A DNA stretch of 64,000 nucleotides from DAHUYF01 sp035623985 (GTDB lineage Bacteria; Pseudomonadota; Alphaproteobacteria; ATCC43930; CGMCC-115725), in NCBI GenBank assembly GCA_035623985.1, contig DASPSJ010000082.1:1-64000 (forward strand). The letters run 5' to 3'. Position numbers and translations under genes: made by a program. The notes under the pieces were generated by a model. It searched no databases. It had not been told where the DNA came from and saw only the letters and a list, made by a program, of their open reading frames with translations. Below are positions 17,572 through 24,997 of this stretch, piece after piece (position 1 is the stretch's first letter; the number at the start of each line of letters is the position of its first letter).

Positions 17572-18996
17572 TCAGCGACGCGGCGCGTAGACCAGCGCCA
17601 GGCACGCCCGATCGTCCGATTGCGGCACGCCCTGCGAGAACTCGGCAACGCGGTGCAGAATTCCCTCCACCAGCTCGCGCGCCGAGCCGCCGCGGAACTC
17701 CTTGATCGCCGCCGCCAGGCGCGCGTCGCCGAATTCGACGTCGTCGGCGTTGTGCGCCTCGCTTACCCCATCGGTATAAAGGACGATGCGGTCGCCCGGC
17801 GTCAAGGTGATCGATCGCTGGGCGTAAGTGGCTTCCGGCAGCATCGCCAGCGGCAGGCCGGTACCCGCCAGCGGCTCGCTGCGGCCGTCGGCGCGAACGA
17901 CCATCGGCGGGTTGTGACCGCAGTTGCAATAGGTCAAGGCGCCGGTTGCGCAATCGAGAACGCCGTAGAAGACGGTGGCAAACATCGACGACGCATTCTC
18001 CGCGCTCAACAGCTCGTTGGCGCGGCCGATGCCGGTGGCGAGGTCGTCATGGGCGCGGGCGACAAGGCGGATCACCGTGCGCGTGATCGCCAGGAAAAGC
18101 GAGGCCGGAACGCCCTTGCCGGAAATGTCGCCGATGGCGAGGCCGAGGCGATCCCGGTCGATAACGAAAAAATCGTAGAAATCGCCGCCGACCTCGCGTG
18201 CAGGCTGCATTTCCGCGTGCAGCTCGACGCGGCCGCCGCAGCTATCGGCGGGCAAGGGAGGCGGCAGCATGGCGCGCTGGATGAGGGCGGCGTTTGCCAT
18301 CTCATCGTGCTGAACCCGCTTCAAGATGATCTGTTGCGCCAATCGCCGGAAGCTCTCCGCGAAGGGCACGAGCTCCGACACCGGATGCAAGAGCTCGTCC
18401 AGGATCGCCGGATCGAAATCGTGCCGCTCCAGAGCGCCGAGCGCATGGGTATAGAAGCCGACGGCCCGGTTGACCTTGTCCATGCGCAGGCCAAGCTCGT
18501 TGATGATGACGAGCAGGAGATCCGGATTCCGGCGACCGAGTTCGAGGATGCAGTCGCGTTCGATGCGCAGCGCCCGCGTCAGGCCGCGCGCCCGCACCGT
18601 GGCCGTGCGCTTCAGCCCGGCGAAGACGCCGATCTCGCCGAAGAGCATGTTGTCGGACAATCGAGCAACCTGCACCGGGCCATAAGCGGTGTCGACCAGC
18701 ACCTCGGCTTCTCCGGCGATGACGAAATAGACCGCATCGCTCGGATCCCCCTGCCGCACGATCAATTGCCCGGGCTCGAACCTCAGCAGCCGGCTGGCCT
18801 CGACGAGAACATCGACCGCGTCGCCGGACAGCGACGCGAACAAGGGATGATCCCGGACCAGATGAACGATGGCCGCCGGTTCTATCTCTTCCGTAAGTCG
18901 GACGGCCATGATCGGCGAATCCTCGGGGCCGGTGCCCTCGACGTTGCGAAGCTCATGCGACTCGATCTCGTCATCGAATTTGATCGGGTAGAGCAT
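17572..18996 (-). CDS. Serine phosphatase (SpoIIE/RsbU, PP2C-type) with N-terminal cyclic-nucleotide-binding domain
   Basis: 474 residues. Residues ~45-165 form a CNB domain (HLVRDHPLFASLSGDAVDVL, FEPGQLIVRQGD, FGEIGVFAGLKRTATVRA). Residues ~240-472 form a SpoIIE phosphatase (REVGGDFYDFF, IGDISGKGVPASLF, CGHNPPM, YTDGVSEA, DDRACLALVY), with the metal-binding Asp residues in place. Such proteins dephosphorylate a STAS antagonist to release an anti-sigma factor. It is divergent from exactly such a STAS/kinase pair. The CNB domain suggests control by cyclic nucleotide or another small ligand. Confidence 0.92.
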   Translation of the reverse strand: MLYPIKFDDEIESHELRNVEGTGPEDSPIMAVRLTEEIEPAAIVHLVRDHPLFASLSGDAVDVLVEASRLLRFEPGQLIVRQGDPSDAVYFVIAGEAEVLVDTAYGPVQVARLSDNMLFGEIGVFAGLKRTATVRARGLTRALRIERDCILELGRRNPDLLLVIINELGLRMDKVNRAVGFYTHALGALERHDFDPAILDELLHPVSELVPFAESFRRLAQQIILKRVQHDEMANAALIQRAMLPPPLPADSCGGRVELHAEMQPAREVGGDFYDFFVIDRDRLGLAIGDISGKGVPASLFLAITRTVIRLVARAHDDLATGIGRANELLSAENASSMFATVFYGVLDCATGALTYCNCGHNPPMVVRADGRSEPLAGTGLPLAMLPEATYAQRSITLTPGDRIVLYTDGVSEAHNADDVEFGDARLAAAIKEFRGGSARELVEGILHRVAEFSQGVPQSDDRACLALVYAPRR

Positions 18997-19117
18997 ATGT
19001 CACCAAATTGAAATGCTATCATCGTCCAATGGTCATCGATCGCGCTAGCAGGTTTCCGCACGCAAATTCTCTTGTTGGTAGAGGATGAGCCTTATAATTC
19101 TCCGAAAGGGAAAATAG

Positions 19118-19456
19118 ATGGAGATGGTCGTCGAGGAATTGGAAGGGGGCGTTACCAGGGTCGTCCTGGCGGGACGTCTCGATGTCGCCGGCGCTGCCGT
19201 CATCGACCTGCGATTCAACACCGTCTCCGGCAGCCGGCGGGCGGTGGTCGTCGACCTCTCAAGCGTCAGCTTCATCGCGTCGATGGGCATCCGCACGCTG
19301 GTGTCGGGAGCCAAAGCCGTTCGCACCCGAGGCGGCAGGATGGTGCTGCTGTTTCCCGAAGCGAATGTCGAGAAGGCGCTCAGGACCGCCAGCATCGATA
19401 TGTTGATTCCGATCTACCACGACCGGGACGCGGCCCTTGCCGCTGTCCTCGTATAG
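19118..19456 (+). CDS. STAS-domain anti-sigma factor antagonist (RsbV/SpoIIAA-like)
   Basis: 112 residues, a single STAS domain. The phosphorylatable serine is S55 in SVSFIASMGIRTL, in the canonical D-x-S-x-(6)-x-S-x-G position. In partner switching the kinase phosphorylates this Ser and the PP2C phosphatase reverses it, freeing or sequestering the kinase/anti-sigma factor. It is the first gene of a two-gene unit and is divergent from the phosphatase gene (120 bases apart). Confidence 0.92.
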   Translation: MEMVVEELEGGVTRVVLAGRLDVAGAAVIDLRFNTVSGSRRAVVVDLSSVSFIASMGIRTLVSGAKAVRTRGGRMVLLFPEANVEKALRTASIDMLIPIYHDRDAALAAVLV

Positions 19457-19461
19457 GACTG

Positions 19462-19917
19462 ATGGATCGGCCGGGATCCGAGATGTCGGCGGAAGACGGC
19501 AGGGCAGGCGCGCGTTCGCTCGTCCTCGGCAGAGACTTGGCGGAAGTCGGCCGCATGGCCGCTTGGGCCGACGGTTTCGCGCGGCGCGCCAATCTCTCCG
19601 ACAGCGTGACGTTCGGCCTCCAGCTTTGCCTCGAGGAGGCGGTCTCCAACGTCATCCGACATGGCATAGCACCGGCGGAGCGGCCGGAAATCCTGGTGAT
19701 GCTCGATGCGGCAAGGGACCAGGTTACCGCCCAAATCGAAGACGAAGGACAGCCCTTCGATCCCTGCCAGTTCCAGGCACGGCAGCGGGCGCCCTCGCTC
19801 GAGGAAGCGGAAAGCAGCGGCTTCGGGATTCCGCTCATGCATCGCTTTGCCACGGCGATGAGCTATGAGCGCAGCGGCTCGCGCAATCGGCTTATCCTGA
19901 AATTCGACCGGCGGTAG
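19462..19917 (+). CDS. RsbW-like serine kinase / anti-sigma factor
   Basis: 151 residues. GHKL ATPase fold: N box LCLEEAVSNVIRHG (N63), G1 box IEDEGQPFDP and G2 box SSGFGIPLM. It phosphorylates the STAS protein encoded 5 bases upstream and, in relatives, binds a sigma factor or other output protein. No sigma factor is encoded here, so the output is unknown. The ATG at 19462 gives the family length; one at 19483 is also possible. Confidence 0.9.
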   Translation: MDRPGSEMSAEDGRAGARSLVLGRDLAEVGRMAAWADGFARRANLSDSVTFGLQLCLEEAVSNVIRHGIAPAERPEILVMLDAARDQVTAQIEDEGQPFDPCQFQARQRAPSLEEAESSGFGIPLMHRFATAMSYERSGSRNRLILKFDRR

Positions 19918-20079
19918 GCCGCGATTGGCGCGGCGTCGAAACATCGATGACGGCGCCCGCCATCGATGCGACGGTCGCGGCCCATAGTCGCGCGTTGCCG
20001 CGGGAGGCAATCGCAACGCTCGACGAGCCCGGCCGCTCTCCAGTCCGGCCTGAGCCGTGAACCGCGCCGGGCACTGAGA

Positions 20080-20412
20080 TTAGCGGCAAATGACGCTGGC
20101 GGGATCGTTGATCTCGTAATGGCCGGCGACCAGCGACTTGTTCCAGATCAGCTTGCCGACCACCTCGACCTGCTGGCCGCGCTCGCAGACCGGCAGATGG
20201 CCCGTGGGCCGCTGCACCGTCACGCGCTCGCGCGTGCCATTGCAGTCGAGGCTGAGGGCAAAGACGAAGGGGCGGGAATAGGCCTCCTCGGCGGGGAGGT
20301 AGGTGCCGGTGGCGCGCACGGTGTCGCGCAGCCACTCGTCGCAAGCGCCGGCGCCGTATGCCGGGAGCGGCAGGACGGCAAGGCAGCAAAGTAGCGCGAG
20401 CAAGCATCTCAT
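20080..20412 (-). CDS. Secreted hypothetical protein
   Basis: 110 residues with a clear Sec signal peptide (MRCLLALLCCLAVLPLPAYG, cleavage near AYG-AG). The mature part has four cysteines (ACDEW, LDCNGT, PVCERG, VICR) that could form two disulfides. The VCERGQQVEVVGKLIWNKSLVAGHYEIN segment looks like a small beta-barrel domain. No family recognised. It lies downstream of the cytochrome c4 gene on the same strand and may be co-transcribed with it. Confidence 0.7.
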   Translation of the reverse strand: MRCLLALLCCLAVLPLPAYGAGACDEWLRDTVRATGTYLPAEEAYSRPFVFALSLDCNGTRERVTVQRPTGHLPVCERGQQVEVVGKLIWNKSLVAGHYEINDPASVICR

Positions 20413-20469
20413 GCCGGCGAGTGGATCATATTTCGCGCGGGGAAACCAGCCCGCGGCCGCGGGGCAGCC

Positions 20470-21075
20470 CTACTGCGAGCTCAAGAAAGCCGCGAGCTGG
20501 CTGATCTGAAGCGCCGTCAGGTGCCGCGAGTTCTGATGCATGATCTCGTTCTCGCGCAGATTTGCGGCGAAGGCCTCGAGCTGCCGCTCGAGATAGCCGC
20601 GGCGTTGGCTGGCGAGGCGCGGGAAGACCTCGTTGCCTTGCGCCTTGTCGCCATGGCAGCTCAGGCAGGCGGGAACATCCTGCTTTTCGATGCCTTCCTC
20701 GAAAATCTTCCGGCCGGCGGCGACTTCCGCGGGATCGGCCGATTCGCCCTGCGCCGGCGGCTGCTTGGAGAAATACTCGGCGATGGTCTTGATGGCGGCG
20801 TCGTTGAGCTGCGCCGCCATGCCCCACATGAAGGCCTGGGCATGCGGGTCGGCGCGCGAGCGATCGCGGAAGGCCTTGAGCTGGGCCTCGAGATATTGCG
20901 GCGTCTGCGCCGCGAGATTGGGAAAGGTCGGCGAGGTGCTGATGCCCTGGGCGCCGTGGCAGGTCGAGCATTCGCGCCTGACGAGATCGAGCGCAGGGTT
21001 GCTGTCGGCAGCCTCGGCGATGCCGCCGGCAAGCAGAAGACATGCGAGCGTCAGGACCGGTGCGTTCGCTTTCAC
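20470..21075 (-). CDS. Periplasmic diheme cytochrome c (c4/c553 type)
   Basis: 201 residues: signal peptide (MKANAPVLTLACLLLAGGIA, cut after EAA) and two class-I cytochrome c domains with heme motifs CSTCH (36-40) and CLSCH (137-141). Conserved NLAAQTPQYLEAQL and RLASQRRGYLERQL repeats follow each heme, typical of cytochrome c4, a periplasmic electron carrier to oxidases. GTG start with a good AGGAGG site that overlaps the stop of the upstream cytochrome-porin gene (11 bases apart), so the two are coupled. Confidence 0.93.
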   Translation of the reverse strand: MKANAPVLTLACLLLAGGIAEAADSNPALDLVRRECSTCHGAQGISTSPTFPNLAAQTPQYLEAQLKAFRDRSRADPHAQAFMWGMAAQLNDAAIKTIAEYFSKQPPAQGESADPAEVAAGRKIFEEGIEKQDVPACLSCHGDKAQGNEVFPRLASQRRGYLERQLEAFAANLRENEIMHQNSRHLTALQISQLAAFLSSQ

Positions 21076-21086
21076 GATGCTTCCTC

Positions 21087-22481
21087 CTAGAAGGCGGTCC
21101 AGATGAAGACGAAGAGCGTGTTGTTATCGGAGGCGTTCCGCCCGCTGCCATCGTAATTGCTCGCGGCGCCGTTGAATTTCGTGAAGGCGGTGTATTGCAC
21201 GCCGAGCTTGGTGTTGAGCCAGGGCAGGTAATCGAGCTCGGCGACGATGCCCTGCGTGTCCGGGCTGCCGTTGGCGCTGCCGAGAACGGCGGCGGGCGCG
21301 TAAAGCACCGCATCGCTGCTGCCGGTCACCGAGAAGTACTGCAGCGATCCGCCGATCTTGCGGTTGTAGAAATAGCTGGCCGTGACGCGCGCGGTGTTGA
21401 GCGTGTTGTGCGGATTGGCGGCGGCGGTCGCGTTGAAGTCGCGATCCTCGTGGATCCAGGTGGCGTAGGCCGAGACGATATGGCTGTCGCCGATATATTG
21501 GTACTGCGCATCGAGCGCGACGTCGGTGAAGGTGTCGCTCGGCCCTCCCTGGCCGACGCCACCCGGATGCGTGTCGGCCTTGATGCCGTAGGTGCCGAAG
21601 GAGAGCGAGTTGCGGCTCCAATCCTGCTCCCAGGCGCCGCGCCAGTAAGGCGCCGTGCTGCTGATCCTCATGCCGAAGGTGCTGTCGAGCGGGCCAGGAC
21701 CGCCGGTGAAAGCGTTGGAGGTCCCGGTTTTCGCCGAATGATAGACGCTCGCCTCGAGATAGAGGTGGCTGAACATCCAGACATAGACGCCGATACCCGC
21801 CGAGGATTGCGCGAGCGTGCCGTCGATCAGGGCCGTGGCGATCCGCGGCACGCCGACATTGGTGACAATGAAGGGATAGCCCCAGGCGGGCGTGCTGTTC
21901 CAGACGTCCTGCGAGGTCGGGTTGTTGTTGATGGTGACGCCATAGATGAAGTCGCTGGCGTCCAGCGACGGAAAGGATCCGTGGTCGGCAAAGCGCAGAT
22001 CGGAATTGTCGATGCCGATCGAATTGCTGTTGGGATTCCACGTCACCTGCAAGAAGGCGCCGAGATTGTCCGAGATCTTGCCGGTGTAGAAGATGCTGAG
22101 CGCCTGCGGAAACTCGGCGGTGTTCTTCTGCGACAAGTCGGTGACGGCCGGCGCGCCGGTGTCCGGCAGCGAGTGGCCGAGCGAGGTGACCGAGGCCTGG
22201 AGCTGCACCGCGACGGGCGGGAACTCGGTCATGGCGAGCGTGCTCTGGCTCTTCTCGTTGATATCCTGAAGCTGCTTGACGTTGCTGAAAACGTAGCCGT
22301 TGAACTTGAAGAGGCGCCCGAACGGCGTGAGCTCGGGGAAAACCGTATGGCAGGCTTCGCAGGCAAGGCCAGTCTGGCGGGCGAATCCCGGGGTCGCTAG
22401 CGCCGCAGAAGGCTGCAGCAGAAGGATGGCGAAAATTGTCGCCAGAAGACTCGCCCCCGCCGTCGCTTGCCGAGCCCCCAT
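21087..22481 (-). CDS. Cyc2-like fused monoheme cytochrome c / outer-membrane porin
   Basis: 464 residues. Signal peptide to ~ALA (29), then a single heme motif CEACH (41-45) in the context TPGFARQTGLACEACHTVFP and ELTPFGRLFKFNGY. Residues ~70-464 are rich in alternating polar/aromatic strands, with Asn/Ser/Gly/Tyr loops, ending in the beta-barrel-like C-terminal Phe (FVFIWTAF). This layout, a short N-terminal cytochrome followed by a ~16-strand barrel, is that of Cyc2, the outer-membrane Fe(II)-oxidising cytochrome. The best alternative is another heme-tagged porin of unknown role. A TTGAC-N4-ATCAA site lies 77 bases upstream, and a cytochrome c4 gene follows. Confidence 0.75.
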   Translation of the reverse strand: MGARQATAGASLLATIFAILLLQPSAALATPGFARQTGLACEACHTVFPELTPFGRLFKFNGYVFSNVKQLQDINEKSQSTLAMTEFPPVAVQLQASVTSLGHSLPDTGAPAVTDLSQKNTAEFPQALSIFYTGKISDNLGAFLQVTWNPNSNSIGIDNSDLRFADHGSFPSLDASDFIYGVTINNNPTSQDVWNSTPAWGYPFIVTNVGVPRIATALIDGTLAQSSAGIGVYVWMFSHLYLEASVYHSAKTGTSNAFTGGPGPLDSTFGMRISSTAPYWRGAWEQDWSRNSLSFGTYGIKADTHPGGVGQGGPSDTFTDVALDAQYQYIGDSHIVSAYATWIHEDRDFNATAAANPHNTLNTARVTASYFYNRKIGGSLQYFSVTGSSDAVLYAPAAVLGSANGSPDTQGIVAELDYLPWLNTKLGVQYTAFTKFNGAASNYDGSGRNASDNNTLFVFIWTAF

Positions 22482-22865
22482 CGCCGTGCCCCCCTCTATG
22501 CCCGCTATTCCACCGTTGTCATTTCACTGCGCTTGCCGCAACGGCGGATCATTGACCCGAATCAATCGCCGCTGACGACCCGTCACCCATTTGCTTTCAG
22601 TTGCAAATTTGCAGCGCTTCGACGTCAGCCGTCACGATGGCTACGCTTAGCATGCAGATGCCGACGCGCCAAGGGCGCCGCGGCGATGCCTCGGAAAATC
22701 CCGGTCAGGCGCCGCATGTGCGGCAATCATTCTTAGAGGCATTTAAACAAAGAAGAGGTCGCGAGCAGCCCCACCGCCCCGGACCCTTGTCGTCGAAGCC
22801 CGGTTCCCCTTCCCGGACTCCATTGCCGGGGCTCGTGCTTGTTGCCGCTCGCCGCGCGTCGGCGG
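22482..22865. other. Intergenic region upstream of the cytochrome-porin gene
   Basis: No gene is supported here. It contains the FNR/FixK-type site 22552-22565 at the right distance for the cytochrome-porin gene, and an AT-richer stretch (22726-22760) beyond the end of the Trp/Gly-rich protein gene. Short open frames in it look like shadows. Confidence 0.6.
22552..22565 (-). promoter_or_regulatory. FNR/FixK-type box upstream of the cytochrome-porin gene
   Basis: TTGAC-CCGA-ATCAA, one half-site base off the perfect palindrome. Its centre is 77 bases from the ATG at 22481, which would place a class-II (-41.5) start site ~36 bases ahead of the gene. It is the leftmost site of the series that runs to 60.2 kb. 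Confidence 0.65.
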
Positions 22866-23246
22866 CTATTGTGCCGGCACGGCACGCCAGCCCGAGGGGC
22901 AGGCGCCGACGAAAGGATAATACTGGTGGTAAAAATCGCACCAGTACCAGAAGCCGGTCACTGCTCCGGGCGGCAGGTACGGGTTGGGATAGGGATAGAT
23001 CGGCCCCGGATACCAATACCAATCCGGCCCGACGATCCACCACCAGCCCAGCCGACCGCCATAGGGGCCATGCCACCAGTGACCGCCCTGCCAGTAGCCA
23101 TGATCGAAATGGCTGATGGTGCCGCGCCAGCCGCTGTGGCCGTGCCAGCCATCAGTGCCGCTCCAATGTCCGACGTGCTCGGCAAAGGCCGGCATCGACA
23201 GCGGCAGAAGGCAGCTCAACACGAAGAAAAAGCGTCGCAGTCCCAT
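22866..23246 (-). CDS. Secreted Gly/Trp/Tyr/His/Pro-rich protein
   Basis: 126 residues. Signal peptide MGLRRFFFVLSCLLPLSMPA, cut near AFA-EH. The mature chain is dominated by W, G, H, Y and P (HGYWQGGHWWHGPYGGRLGW, PYPNPYLPPG), with two Cys near the end. Such low-complexity envelope proteins are common in proteobacteria and of unknown function; the aromatic/His pattern suggests a structural or metal-binding envelope role. A GGAG site precedes the ATG. Confidence 0.75.
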   Translation of the reverse strand: MGLRRFFFVLSCLLPLSMPAFAEHVGHWSGTDGWHGHSGWRGTISHFDHGYWQGGHWWHGPYGGRLGWWWIVGPDWYWYPGPIYPYPNPYLPPGAVTGFWYWCDFYHQYYPFVGACPSGWRAVPAQ

Positions 23247-23283
23247 CCTCTGCTCCCGAGTCCAGGAAGCCCACCGGCGCCGC

Positions 23284-23640
23284 TCAGACGCCGGCGCTCT
23301 TGCGCGGCTGCAGCGGCGAAAAGAAGCCCGCGCCGGCCATCCTGGTCATCATCTGCAAGAGCTTGCCGATTTCCTCGCTGTATTGCGCCGCCGCTTTGGC
23401 AGAGAATTGACGTTGGCACGCCATTGCTTCCTGGGGATTGTGACAGCCGGCAAGCGACGCCCAGGCTGCCATGTCCTCCTGCCAACGGTCCTGCGCAAAG
23501 CGGGCGATTTCCTGCGAAAACTCAACCATCGTCTCCAGCCATCGCGCATAAGCTTCCTGGCTGCCGCTGAGAAATGCTCCCCAATCAGCCGTGCGTCCCG
23601 ACGCCTCGCGTCGGCTCGCGAATTTCCCCTCGTCTGGCAT
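23284..23640 (-). CDS. Phasin-like helical protein
   Basis: 118 residues from the ATG at 23640, which has GGAGG nearby. All-helical and amphipathic (AYARWLETMVEFSQEIARFA, QRQFSAKAAAQYSEEIGKLL), matching the general pattern of phasins, the surface proteins of polyhydroxyalkanoate granules. A PHA synthase is encoded at the right end of the window. No catalytic motif. A TTGAT-N4-CTCAA site lies 66 bases upstream. Confidence 0.6.
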   Translation of the reverse strand: MPDEGKFASRREASGRTADWGAFLSGSQEAYARWLETMVEFSQEIARFAQDRWQEDMAAWASLAGCHNPQEAMACQRQFSAKAAAQYSEEIGKLLQMMTRMAGAGFFSPLQPRKSAGV

Positions 23641-23699
23641 GTGTCGGTCCTCCGGATTTGAAAATTGACAAATCCTGGCATCGAACGCCGGATCGCGCA

Positions 23700-23713
23700 T
23701 TGATCTGGCTCAA
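23700..23713 (-). promoter_or_regulatory. FNR/FixK-type box upstream of the phasin-like gene
   Basis: TTGAT-CTGG-CTCAA, one mismatch to the palindrome. Centre 66 bases from the ATG at 23640. Confidence 0.55.
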
Positions 23714-23827
23714 GCCGCCGCGGGCGTCGCCGGCATCGACGAGAGATCGGCTTGGGGCGCGTGTCCTTGCTGCGCTCGCGCCCGCGTGGCAACGGCTCGA
23801 CCGAGCAATCGCGGGAATGAGGCCGTG

Positions 23828-23841
23828 ATGACCTGGATCAA
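23828..23841 (+). promoter_or_regulatory. FNR/FixK-type box upstream of the ATPase inhibitor gene
   Basis: ATGAC-CTGG-ATCAA, two mismatches in the left arm, right arm perfect. Centre 63 bases ahead of the ATG at 23898. Confidence 0.5.
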
Positions 23842-23897
23842 TGTGGCGTCGCCGCCGATCGCCGACATTTTCGGTTGCCGCATTGCAGGAGCATTCC

Positions 23898-24251
23898 ATG
23901 ACCATGTTCGAGGACCGTGAAAAGGCTGCCGAGCGGAAATTCGAGCGCGAGCAGGAACTCGGATTCAGAATCAAGGCTCGGCGCAACAAATTGCTGGGCT
24001 TGTGGGCGGCAGGGCATATGGGGCTTGCCGGCGAGGCCGCGCAGCGTTATGCGCAGACCATCGTCGATGCCGAAGTAACCGGCCACGACGATCAGGCGAT
24101 CATCGAAAAAGTTCGGGATGATCTCATTGCCGGCGGCGCTCCGACGGCCGAGGAACATATACGCGCGCAGCTCGCCGCGCTCGGCGTCGAGGCCCGCGCG
24201 CAATTATTGCGGGACGGCGGCGCCGGCACCGAACCGTCCGAGCGGCGTTAG
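23898..24251 (+). CDS. ATPase inhibitor subunit zeta (DUF1476)
   Basis: 117 residues from ATG 23898, with GCAGGAG just ahead; a second ATG two codons on is possible. It begins MTMFEDREKAAERKFEREQE, then FRIKARRNKLLGLWAAGHMG, the hallmark of the alphaproteobacterial zeta protein that inserts into F1-ATPase and blocks ATP hydrolysis. The C-terminal helices (EVTGHDDQAIIEKVRDDL) complete the four-helix domain. Under low oxygen such an inhibitor would save ATP, which fits the box upstream. The usual housekeeping copy is not seen here, so this may be a second, stress-specific paralogue. Confidence 0.9.
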   Translation: MTMFEDREKAAERKFEREQELGFRIKARRNKLLGLWAAGHMGLAGEAAQRYAQTIVDAEVTGHDDQAIIEKVRDDLIAGGAPTAEEHIRAQLAALGVEARAQLLRDGGAGTEPSERR

Positions 24252-24360
24252 AGCGGAGGGCATAGGTAGAAATCCGTACTCACCGCCGGCGGCGGCGCAG
24301 CTTCGCGCGACAGACGGCCGAGAGACGGCGGCGATGTGGCTCCACGGCCAAGTGTTTGGC

Positions 24361-24621
24361 TCAAACCGACTTGGCGCCGTTCCAATCGCGCCGGTCGGCA
24401 ACATCGCGAAGACCGGGAGAACGGGAGAACGTGCCCGACCGCGACCCCAACACGATTCGCGCAATATCCGCCACATGTTGCCAGAACTCGGCCCCCTCCC
24501 ACTCATTCGCGTGCAAATGGGCTTTGGCGCGCCGCTCCATGATCCCGGGGGTGTCCGGGCCGAAGCTGCGAACGACCTCCCTTGCCACCGCGAGAATATC
24601 CCGATCCGCGTCATCCATCGC
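24361..24621 (-). CDS. Small hypothetical protein
   Basis: 86 residues from the ATG at 24621 (MDDADRDILAVAREVVRSFG). Helical, with a conserved-looking middle (MERRAKAHLHANEWEGAEFW) that is much more protein-like than the other frames here. No family named. A symmetric TTGAC-N4-GTCAA site lies only 38 bases upstream of this ATG. If the site activates this gene, the true start may be a little further downstream. Confidence 0.55.
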   Translation of the reverse strand, partial: AMDDADRDILAVAREVVRSFGPDTPGIMERRAKAHLHANEWEGAEFWQHVADIARIVLGSRSGTFSRSPGLRDVADRRDWNGAKSV

Positions 24622-24652
24622 GCCATAATGGCGGTGCCGCGCGCAAGACGCC

Positions 24653-24666
24653 TTGACCCAGGTCAA
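24653..24666 (-). promoter_or_regulatory. FNR/FixK-type box (symmetric TTGAC variant)
   Basis: TTGAC-CCAG-GTCAA is a fully symmetric palindrome, but both half-sites carry C/G in place of T/A. It is 38 bases from the minus-strand ATG at 24621, closer than the other sites to their genes, so its target is uncertain. Confidence 0.5.
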
Positions 24667-24905
24667 TTCGAGAACCCGTCGCGAGCCCATGACGGGACAA
24701 GCCGCGTCAGAACCGCGCGGCTCGCGCGCCGCCTCTCCTTCCTGACGCAGGCATGACGGATCCCGGCCAGTCGACGCCTGCTCGTTCCCGGCGGGCGAGC
24801 GGTGCGGGAGAACCGCGTCCCGATGACGTCGGCGGCACCGGTTGTCGCCTTGCGTGCCGCCACGGGGCGCGGTCGCCTCGATGCGCCGAAGGCCGATGCG
24901 GGCCT

Positions 24906-24919
24906 TTGATGCACATCAA
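24906..24919 (+). promoter_or_regulatory. Perfect FNR/FixK-type box upstream of groEL
   Basis: TTGAT-GCAC-ATCAA, a perfect palindrome, centred 85 bases ahead of the groEL ATG. The same spacer (GCAC) and flanking ATG occur at 55740. Confidence 0.75.
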
Positions 24920-24997
24920 TGTGGGCCAACGGGAAAGGCCGCAGTTTTAATCTCCTTTGCTCCCTCCATGCGATGAAGCTTGAAGCGAGGTCTGCCG

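Larger units (their letters stand above)
24622..24997. other. Intergenic region between the small hypothetical gene and groEL
   Basis: About 375 bases without a credible gene; open frames on both strands are Arg/Ala/Pro-rich. It holds two FNR/FixK-type palindromes, 24653-24666 and 24906-24919. Confidence 0.6.

Noticed and set aside
24753..24950. 65-codon frame ahead of groEL
   Set aside because: Its end is simply a translation of the FNR/FixK box (LMHINV); no ribosome site and no protein character.
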